Assembly (NCBI GenBank): GCA_019634915.1
Contig: JAHCAN010000002.1
Coordinates: forward strand, 62,001-126,000
Direction of reading: 5' to 3'
From: Steroidobacteraceae bacterium
Lineage (GTDB): Bacteria; Pseudomonadota; Gammaproteobacteria; Steroidobacterales; Steroidobacteraceae
Length of the DNA: 64,000 bases
Shown here: positions 58,302-64,000 of the stretch, piece after piece
Position numbering within the stretch: the stretch's first letter is position 1
Layout: the number at the start of each line of letters is the position of its first letter
Program-made: the position numbers and the translations under genes
Notes under the pieces: model-generated
What the model saw: only the letters and a program-made list of their open reading frames with translations
Told to the model about the DNA's origin: nothing
Database searches by the model: none

Positions 58302-59186
58302 GTGTCCGCGATCCTCGAAGTCCGTAACCTCGTCAAGCTCTATCCCCGCGTGACCGCCGTCGATGGTGTTTCGTTCAGCGTCGAGGAAGGCACCTGTTTC
58401 GGCCTGCTCGGCCCGAACGGCGCCGGCAAGACCACGACCGTCGAGATCATGGAAGGCATCCTGCCGCCTTCCGCGGGCGAAGTGCGCTACCGCGGCGAGC
58501 CGCTCGGCGCGCGCTTTCGCAGCGAGGCCGGCATCCTGTTCCAGAAGACCGCGCTGCAGGATTTCCTGACCGTACGCCAGACGCTGAAACTGTTCCGCGG
58601 CCTGTACCCGCACGGCTACGACATCGACGAGCTGCTCGCGCTGTGCTCGCTGCAGAAGCTCGCCGACCGCGACAACCGCAAGCTCTCGGGCGGCCAGCAG
58701 CAGCGCCTGCTGCTCGCGGTCGCACTGGTCAACGATCCGGCGATCCTGTTCCTCGACGAGCCGACCACCGGCTTCGACCCGCAGGCCCGGCGCAATTTCT
58801 GGAAGCTGATCGAGGCGGTGAAGGCGCGGCGGCGCACGATCATCCTGACCACGCACTACATGGAGGAGGCGCAGCGGCTCTGCGACGTGATCGCGATCAT
58901 GGACCGCGGGCGCATCATCGCGCAGGGTGCCCCGCACGAGCTGCTCGCGCAGCACTTCGCCGACGTGCTGATCGAACTGCCGCGCGAGGACTACACCGCC
59001 GCGGCGCGCGCGCTGCCGCTGCGCGTGATCGAGGGCGCCGAGCGCGTCGAGATCAAGACCGACGATCTCGACGGCACGCTGAAGGCGCTGATGGGCGTGC
59101 ACGTGCCGCTGCGCAGGCTGCGGATCCGCCCGCCCAACCTCGAGGACCTGTTCCTCGAGCTGACCGGCAAGGAGCTGCGGCCGTGA
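58302..59186 (+). CDS. ABC-2 type transporter ATP-binding protein
   Basis: ATPase of 294 residues. Walker A GPNGAGKTTT, signature [12 protein letters not shown], Walker B AILFLDEPTTGFDP and the switch histidine TTHYMEEAQ are complete. The C-terminal 60 residues are the extension typical of CcmA/NodI/DrrA-like exporters. The start is GTG at 58302. The permease GTG overlaps its stop as GTGA. The exported compound is unknown. Confidence 0.88.
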   Translation: MSAILEVRNLVKLYPRVTAVDGVSFSVEEGTCFGLLGPNGAGKTTTVEIMEGILPPSAGEVRYRGEPLGARFRSEAGILFQKTALQDFLTVRQTLKLFRGLYPHGYDIDELLALCSLQKLADRDNRKLSGGQQQRLLLAVALVNDPAILFLDEPTTGFDPQARRNFWKLIEAVKARRRTIILTTHYMEEAQRLCDVIAIMDRGRIIAQGAPHELLAQHFADVLIELPREDYTAAARALPLRVIEGAERVEIKTDDLDGTLKALMGVHVPLRRLRIRPPNLEDLFLELTGKELRP

Positions 59187-60193
59187 TCCGCCGGCTGCTC
59201 GCGGTCTGGCACGCGCGCAACCTCGAGTTCCTGCGCGATCGCGGCTCGCTGATCTTCACGCTGCTGCTGCCGCTCGCGCTGATCCTCGGCATGAGCTTCG
59301 TGTTCGGCGGCCCCGAGCGCGCGGTGTTCAAGATCGGCGTGCTGACCGACGACCTCGGCAGCATCGGGCATCCGTTCATGAGCGAGCGCTACGTCGATTT
59401 CATCGCCATGGACGACCAGGCGGCGGCGGTACGCAAGGTCGCGCGCCATCAGCTCGACCTGCTGCTCGACCAGCAGGGCGGCGCAATGCGCTACTGGGTC
59501 AATCCCGACTCGCCGAAGGGCTACGTCGCCGAGCGGCTGCTGCTGCAGACCGACCCGGGCGCACAGCGCGAGCCGGTGGGCGGCGAGGCGGTGCGCTACG
59601 TCGACTGGCTGCTGCCCGGCATCCTCGGCATGAACATCATGTTCAGCTGCCTGTTCGGCGTCGGCTACGTGGTGCTGCGCTATCGCAAGAGCGGCTTCCT
59701 GAAGCGCCTGCACGCGACGCCGATCACCGCCTTCGAGTTCCTGACCGCGCAGGTGCTGTCCCGGCTCGGCCTGATCCTCGTCGTCACGGTGATCCTCTAT
59801 GCCGGCACGAGCTACGCGATCGGCTTCCACTCGGCCGGCAACCCGGCGCTGCTGCTGCTGATCGCCGCCGCGGGCTCGCTCGCGCTGATCGCGCTCGGCC
59901 TGACGATCGCGGCCCGTTTCTCGAGCGACGAGCTGGTCGGCGGACTGCTGAACACGCTCACCTGGCCGATGATGCTGCTGTCGGGCGTCTGGTTCTCGCT
60001 CGAGGGCTCGCCCGACTGGGTGCGGGCCATCGCCCGCCTGCTGCCACTGACGCACATGCTCGATGCCGCGCGCGCCGTGATGCTCGATGGCGCCGGCTTC
60101 ACCGACGTCCTGCCGCAGCTCGTCTTTCTCGCGCTGATGGCGCTGGTGCTGCTCGCCTTCGGCGCCTGGTCGTTCCGCTGGCGCACCGACTGA
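59183..60193 (+). CDS. ABC-2 type transporter permease
   Basis: Membrane protein of 336 residues: one helix near the N-terminus (SLIFTLLLPLALILGMSFVF), an extracytoplasmic domain (about 40-135), then five C-terminal helices with the ABC-2 pattern (LPGILGMNIMFSCLFGVGY, MMLLSGVWFSLEG). Start GTG at 59183, overlapping the ATPase stop. Together with the ATPase it forms a two-gene exporter of the YhhJ/DrrB sort. Confidence 0.87.
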   Translation: MIRRLLAVWHARNLEFLRDRGSLIFTLLLPLALILGMSFVFGGPERAVFKIGVLTDDLGSIGHPFMSERYVDFIAMDDQAAAVRKVARHQLDLLLDQQGGAMRYWVNPDSPKGYVAERLLLQTDPGAQREPVGGEAVRYVDWLLPGILGMNIMFSCLFGVGYVVLRYRKSGFLKRLHATPITAFEFLTAQVLSRLGLILVVTVILYAGTSYAIGFHSAGNPALLLLIAAAGSLALIALGLTIAARFSSDELVGGLLNTLTWPMMLLSGVWFSLEGSPDWVRAIARLLPLTHMLDAARAVMLDGAGFTDVLPQLVFLALMALVLLAFGAWSFRWRTD

Positions 60194-60206
60194 CCGGGAG
60201 TCCCGT

Positions 60207-61229
60207 TTGCTCTTCTACAGCGACAACAACGCCACCGTCTGTCCCGAACTGCTCGCCGCGATCCACGACGCCAACGCCGGGCCCACGCTCGGCTACGGCG
60301 ACGACCGCTGGACCGAAGCGCTCGATGCGGCTTTCGGCGCCTTCTTCGGCACCGAGGTGCGCGCCTTCGTCGTCAGCACCGGCACCGCCGCCAATGCGCT
60401 CGCCCTCGCGACGCTCGTGCCGCCGTATGGCGCCGTGTACGTGCATGACGAAGCCCACGTCGTGCGCGACGAGTGCGGCGCCCCGGAGTTCTTCAGCGGC
60501 GGCCTGCGCCTCGTGTCGCTCGGCGGCGCGGGAGCGATGCTCGATGCGCCGACGCTCGCGCGCGCGCTCGACGCGACGCCGCCGTCGGTGCATACGGTGC
60601 AGCCCGCGGCCGTCTCGATCACGCAGGCGACCGAGCTTGGCCGCGTCTACCGCCCGGAGGCGGTCGCGGCGCTCACGCAGCTCGCCCACGCGCGTGGCCT
60701 GCACGTGCACATGGACGGCGCGCGGCTCGCGAACGCGCTCGTCGCACTCGACTGCGAGCCGGCCGACATCACCTGGAAGGCGGGCGTCGACGTGCTGTCC
60801 TTCGGCGCCACCAAGAACGGTGCCCTCGCGGCCGAGGCGGTCGTCTTCTTCCGCAGCGAGCTGGTGCGTGACTTCGAGCTGCGGCGCAAGCGCGCCGGCC
60901 ACCTGTTGTCCAAGTCGCGCTATGCATCGGCGCAGCTGCTCGCCTACGTCACGACCGGCGCATGGCGGCGCAACGCGGCGCACGCCAATGCAGCGGCCCG
61001 TGAAATCGCCGCGCACTGCGAGGCCACGCTGCTCGAGCCCGTCGAGGCCAACGAGGTCTTCGTGCGCATCGGCGAGCCGGCCAAGGCGGCGCTGCGCGCG
61101 CAGGGCTTCGGGTTCTACGACTGGGGAGCCGCGGGCTCCGGCGAGGCGCGCTTTGTCGCCTCGTGGGACCAGGATCCGGCCGCCACCGCGGCGCTGTGCC
61201 GGGCGCTCGCCGCAACCGCGACGACGTGA
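60207..61229 (+). CDS. low-specificity L-threonine aldolase family enzyme
   Basis: PLP enzyme of 340 residues that splits threonine or related beta-hydroxy amino acids to glycine and an aldehyde. The Schiff-base lysine is in LSFGATKNGALAAEA; YSDNNATVCPELLAAI opens the protein, and HMDGARLANAL holds the cofactor aspartate. It starts with TTG at 60207, with GGGAG about ten bases upstream. With threonine dehydrogenase and threonine synthase at the window edges it gives three threonine enzymes, though they are far apart. Confidence 0.87.
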   Translation: MLFYSDNNATVCPELLAAIHDANAGPTLGYGDDRWTEALDAAFGAFFGTEVRAFVVSTGTAANALALATLVPPYGAVYVHDEAHVVRDECGAPEFFSGGLRLVSLGGAGAMLDAPTLARALDATPPSVHTVQPAAVSITQATELGRVYRPEAVAALTQLAHARGLHVHMDGARLANALVALDCEPADITWKAGVDVLSFGATKNGALAAEAVVFFRSELVRDFELRRKRAGHLLSKSRYASAQLLAYVTTGAWRRNAAHANAAAREIAAHCEATLLEPVEANEVFVRIGEPAKAALRAQGFGFYDWGAAGSGEARFVASWDQDPAATAALCRALAATATT

Positions 61230-61232
61230 GGC

Positions 61233-61949
61233 TCAGCCGGCGGTGATCGTCGCGAGCAGGCGCTTCGCGGCCGCGAAATCGGGCGCGAGCAGCAGTGCCC
61301 GCTCGAGCGCGCTGCGCGCGCCGGCGGCATCGCCGCCGCCGAGCTCGGCGCGGGCGAGCTGCAGCCAGGCCTCCGGCGCGCCCCACGACGGCGTCGGCGC
61401 GACGCGCTGGCGCTCCGCTTCGAAGGCATCGATCGCGCGGCGCAGCGTCGCGAGCGCGCGGACCTGGTCCTTGTCGGTGAGCGCATCGAGCAGCAGCACG
61501 CGTGGATTGCGCGGCGCCAGCATGACCGCGCGCGAGGCGAGCGTGCCGATGCGCGGCACGATCAGTGGCGCCTTCCACGGCTTCAGCCCCGCGAGCAGCG
61601 ACAGGCAACGCGCCTGCAATGCGAGCGCGTCGGCGAAATCGCGCTGCCCGTCATTGGCGCGCGCGAGATGATCGACGCAGGCCTCGGCCGCGACGCGCGC
61701 ACCGTCCCGGTCGTCGCGTTCCATCGTCAGCTGCGCGACCCGGTACTCGCCGAGCCCGAGGTAGTAGTCGTGCAGCGCATCGGTGTCCGGCTGCGCAGCG
61801 AGGCCGGACAGCGTGCCGCGCAGCGCGCGCAGGTCCCCGGTGTACCAGGCGAACTGGATGCGCGACTCGACGTCGGGCCAGTCGCCGGCCGGCGCGGCGA
61901 CCGGCAGCAACGTGAGGCAGGCGAGCATGGCGGCGGCGCGGCGAAGCAT
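61233..61949 (-). CDS. exported protein with TPR-like helical repeats
   Basis: Protein of 238 residues with a signal peptide (about 1-23, ending VAAPAGD) and then Ala- and Leu-rich helical pairs, for example WGAPEAWLQLARAELGGGDAAGARSAL-type units near the C-terminus that fit TPR consensus. No catalytic motif. It is probably periplasmic and may serve in protein-protein contacts. It is convergent with the threonine aldolase (3 bases apart) and divergent from tatD, with 14 bases between the starts. Function unknown. Confidence 0.62.
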   Translation of the reverse strand: MLRRAAAMLACLTLLPVAAPAGDWPDVESRIQFAWYTGDLRALRGTLSGLAAQPDTDALHDYYLGLGEYRVAQLTMERDDRDGARVAAEACVDHLARANDGQRDFADALALQARCLSLLAGLKPWKAPLIVPRIGTLASRAVMLAPRNPRVLLLDALTDKDQVRALATLRRAIDAFEAERQRVAPTPSWGAPEAWLQLARAELGGGDAAGARSALERALLLAPDFAAAKRLLATITAG

Positions 61950-61963
61950 GCGGGCAGGATAGA

Positions 61964-62863
61964 ATGCGGCGGATCGTGACGCACGATAGCACACCGCCCC
62001 CGCCGCTGATCGACATCGGCGTCAATCTCACGCACGACAGCTTCGATGCCGACCGCGACGAGGTGATCGCGCGTGCGCACGCGGCCGGTGTCGTGCAGTT
62101 CGTCGTGACCGGCGCGAGCCTCGCCGGTACCGAAGCCGCGATCGCACTCGCGGGCACGCGGCCGGGGGTGCTCTACGCGACGGCCGGCGTGCACCCCCAT
62201 CACGCCGCGGATCTCGACGACGCGACTGCCGCGCGGCTCGGGCAGCTCGCGCTCGCCCCTGCCGTCGTCGCGGTCGGCGAATGCGGCCTCGACTACTTCC
62301 GTGACTTCTCGCCACGCGACGTGCAGCGGCGCGCCTTCGTGCGCCAGCTCGAGATCGCCGCCCGCAGCGGCAAGCCGGTGTTCCTGCACCAGCGCGACGC
62401 CCATGCCGACTTCGCGGCGATCCTGCGCGAGCACCGTGCCGCGCTCGCCGGCGGCGTCGCGCATTGCTTCACGGCCGGGCGCGACGAACTCGAGTGCTAT
62501 CTCGGGCTCGATCTCGCGATCGGCATCACCGGCTGGATCTGCGACGAGCGGCGCGGCAGGCACCTGCCGCCGCTGATGACGGAGATTCCCGCAGGAAGCC
62601 TGCTGGTCGAGACCGACGCACCCTATCTGCTGCCGCGTGATCTCGCGCCGAAGCCCGCCTCGAGGCGCAACGAGCCCTGCCATCTGCCGCATGTCGCCGC
62701 GGCGGTGGCGCGCGCACGCGGCGAGTCGCTCGCGGCGCTCGCCGCCCACACGACGGCGACGGCGCGGAGACTGTTCGGCCTCGCGGTTCCCGCTACAGCG
62801 GACGCGGCCGGCCGAGCGCACTCGGCGACGTCGCCGAGCGCACCGCCGCCCAGCCGCCGCTGA
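61964..62863 (+). CDS. tatD: TatD family metal-dependent DNase
   Basis: TIM-barrel hydrolase of 299 residues, of the E. coli TatD subtype, not the YcfH/YjjV types. It begins LIDIGVNLTHDSFDADRDEV, where most relatives have HxH, then ATAGVHPHHA, VAVGECGLDYFRDFS, HCFTAGRDELE, and ETDAPYLLPRDL with SRRNEPCHLPH. The family is a 3'-5' DNase linked to repair and quality control. ATG at 61964 or GTG at 61976 can start it. Its C-terminal 35 residues extend beyond the normal end as low-complexity sequence overlapping the convergent NERD gene. Confidence 0.9.
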   Translation: MRRIVTHDSTPPPPLIDIGVNLTHDSFDADRDEVIARAHAAGVVQFVVTGASLAGTEAAIALAGTRPGVLYATAGVHPHHAADLDDATAARLGQLALAPAVVAVGECGLDYFRDFSPRDVQRRAFVRQLEIAARSGKPVFLHQRDAHADFAAILREHRAALAGGVAHCFTAGRDELECYLGLDLAIGITGWICDERRGRHLPPLMTEIPAGSLLVETDAPYLLPRDLAPKPASRRNEPCHLPHVAAAVARARGESLAALAAHTTATARRLFGLAVPATADAAGRAHSATSPSAPPPSRR

Positions 62864-63392
62864 ATCCGGCCAGCACGCCGTCGAACAGGCTGCGGTCACC
62901 GGGCGGGAACTCGGCGCGCAGCGCATCGACCGGCACGGTCCACTTCGGCAGGCCCTTCGGGAACTGCGCGCGGCGCGTGAACACGATGCGCCCTTCCACC
63001 GGCACTTCGCCGGCGAGCACCTTCACCGCGGCGACCCGGTCGTAGAGCGCGCCCTGCGGGTTCGGGAACGTGTGGCGCGATGCCCCATTCATCACGGTCC
63101 AGTCGGTCATCTGGTCGCCGCCGAAGACGTTGCCGGCGACGTCGCGCAGATCGACGACGAGGATGCCGCGCGGCGTCAGCACGAGGAAATCGACGTGATA
63201 GGTGCTGCCGCTGCCGTCCGGAACCAGCACGTCCTGCAGGTGCTCGAAACCGGTGGACGTGATCGCATGCACGAGCCGCCGCCGCGCGCGGCGCTGGCGC
63301 CACCAGCGCCACAGCCAGGACAGCCCGAGCCCGAGCACGACGCCGCCGAGCACCAGCGCGACCAGTATCGGCGTGGCGGGCAGATGGTTCAC
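62793..63392 (-). CDS. membrane-anchored NERD-domain protein
   Basis: Protein of 199 residues: one N-terminal helix (about 8-29), a basic patch (WRQRRARRR), then a NERD (nuclease-related) domain with HLQDVLVPDGSG, HVDFLVLTPRGILVVDLRD and FPNP. The D-(x)n-VxD core resembles restriction-like nucleases, but activity is unproven. It overlaps the 3' end of tatD by 71 bases on the opposite strand and its ATG overlaps the threonine synthase stop as ATGA. Confidence 0.8.
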   Translation of the reverse strand: MNHLPATPILVALVLGGVVLGLGLSWLWRWWRQRRARRRLVHAITSTGFEHLQDVLVPDGSGSTYHVDFLVLTPRGILVVDLRDVAGNVFGGDQMTDWTVMNGASRHTFPNPQGALYDRVAAVKVLAGEVPVEGRIVFTRRAQFPKGLPKWTVPVDALRAEFPPGDRSLFDGVLAGFSGGWAAVRSATSPSALGRPRPL

Positions 63393-64000
63393 GCGCCGCC
63401 CTCCCCGGCAGCCGCGGCCGGCAGCAGCGCCGCGCGCAACGCGTCGAGCCGCGGCTCGAGCGCCGTGCTCGCCGACGGGCGTTCGTAGAGCTGCGCGAGC
63501 GATTCGGGAACCGGCACGTCACGGCCGATCAGCGGCTCGACGATCTCGCGGAATTTGGCCGGATGCGCCGTCGCGGCGATGATCCACGGACCGCGCGCGC
63601 GCCGCTCGGCCGGCATGCGCGCCATCACTTCGGCTGCAGTCGCGGTATGCGGGCACCAGATCGCGCCATAGGCGCGGTAATCGTCGGCGATGCGGCGGCG
63701 GATCGCGCCGTCGTCGACGACGTCGGCCGTGACCGCCGCCTGCAGGTCCGGCAAGGCCGGAAAGAGCGCCTGCAGACGTTCCATGTTGCTCGGGGCACCG
63801 ACGTCCATGGCTGACGCCAGCGTAGCGATACTGCGCCTCGGTTGCCAGGGTTTGCCGGCAAGGTGATCGGCGACCGCGCGGTTGGCGTTGTGGGCGAGCA
63901 CGATGTCGCCGATCGGCAGGCCGACGTGACGCGCCCAGACGCAGGCGAGCGCATTGCCGAGATTGCCGCTCGGGATCACGAACGACGGCGCGCGCCCCCC
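63389..64000 (-). CDS. thrC: threonine synthase, C-terminal part
   Basis: PLP enzyme converting O-phosphohomoserine to threonine. Only the last 203 residues are inside the window; the gene continues past the right edge and the frame is open to base 64000. Diagnostic pieces are FVIPSGNLGNALAC, which holds the cofactor phosphate loop, ASAMDVGAPSNMERL, and the late CPHTATAAEVM. The bacterial E. coli-like branch fits better than the plant-like branch. Its stop overlaps the NERD gene start. Confidence 0.92.
   Translation of the reverse strand, partial: GGRAPSFVIPSGNLGNALACVWARHVGLPIGDIVLAHNANRAVADHLAGKPWQPRRSIATLASAMDVGAPSNMERLQALFPALPDLQAAVTADVVDDGAIRRRIADDYRAYGAIWCPHTATAAEVMARMPAERRARGPWIIAATAHPAKFREIVEPLIGRDVPVPESLAQLYERPSASTALEPRLDALRAALLPAAAAGEGGA

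Overview
The window is GC-rich, almost fully coding chromosomal DNA from a gammaproteobacterium. The evidence is the gene content and order: a complete system I cytochrome c maturation operon ccmABCDEFGHI, uvrC-pgsA next to tRNA-Gly/Cys/Leu(UAA) genes, purB-mnmA-nudJ close together, msrPQ, an E. coli-type TatD and an AcnA with the same cysteine positions as E. coli AcnA. High GC, a class II DAHP synthase, tryptophan 2,3-dioxygenase and a TonB-dependent receptor next to acyl-CoA genes point towards the Xanthomonadales/Nevskiales/Steroidobacter side of the class. That placement is inference, not proof. I see no phage, transposase, integrase or CRISPR array. No stretch longer than 300 bases lacks a gene.

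Left part (1-16.8 kb): the start of threonine dehydrogenase, an ion antiporter and a rhomboid protease. Then, all on the minus strand, come a MATE exporter, a MaoC-type hydratase, the nine ccm genes, and a four-gene MacAB-like ABC exporter (adaptor, ATPase, two permeases). Most of these genes overlap by the four bases ATGA or GTGA. tRNA-Leu(UAA) follows. A fluoride-resistance pair (crcB plus a DUF190 gene) comes next, headed by a clear fluoride riboswitch with an attached terminator, then tRNA-Gly and tRNA-Cys with a good sigma70 promoter.

Middle-left (16.8-31.2 kb): pgsA, uvrC, a family 5 uracil-DNA glycosylase, and then isocitrate dehydrogenase, isocitrate lyase and malate synthase. These last three are the two branches at isocitrate. 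They face a divergent XRE/ScfR-type regulator across a 120-base region carrying a 15-base palindrome. Downstream of the regulator is an unfamiliar three-gene set of exported proteins: a trypsin-like serine protease flanked by two paralogous secreted proteins with TonB C-terminal domains. A class II DAHP synthase lies opposite.

Middle-right (31.2-46.7 kb): an ALDH7-type dehydrogenase and a YebC protein, then a five-gene minus-strand operon (TonB-dependent receptor, cupin, acyl-CoA ligase, an HMG-CoA-synthase-like/DUF35 fusion, thiolase) divergent from a TetR regulator. The thiolase and the fusion resemble the archaeal thiolase/HMG-CoA synthase/DUF35 complex, but by eye the synthase domain lacks its catalytic residues. 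A PhoPQ-like two-component system with a PepSY protein, MazG, a CoA-type Nudix enzyme and fumarase C follow.

Right part (46.7-64 kb): purB, a small uncharacterised protein, nudJ, mnmA, a cysteine-synthase-like enzyme, aconitase A, a HAD phosphatase, msrPQ, tryptophan 2,3-dioxygenase, a YgjP-like metalloprotein, an ABC-2 exporter pair, threonine aldolase, an exported helical-repeat protein, tatD, a NERD-domain membrane protein and the C-terminal part of threonine synthase, which runs off the right edge. Aconitase, Icd, AceA, AceB and FumC together cover much of the TCA cycle and the glyoxylate shunt.
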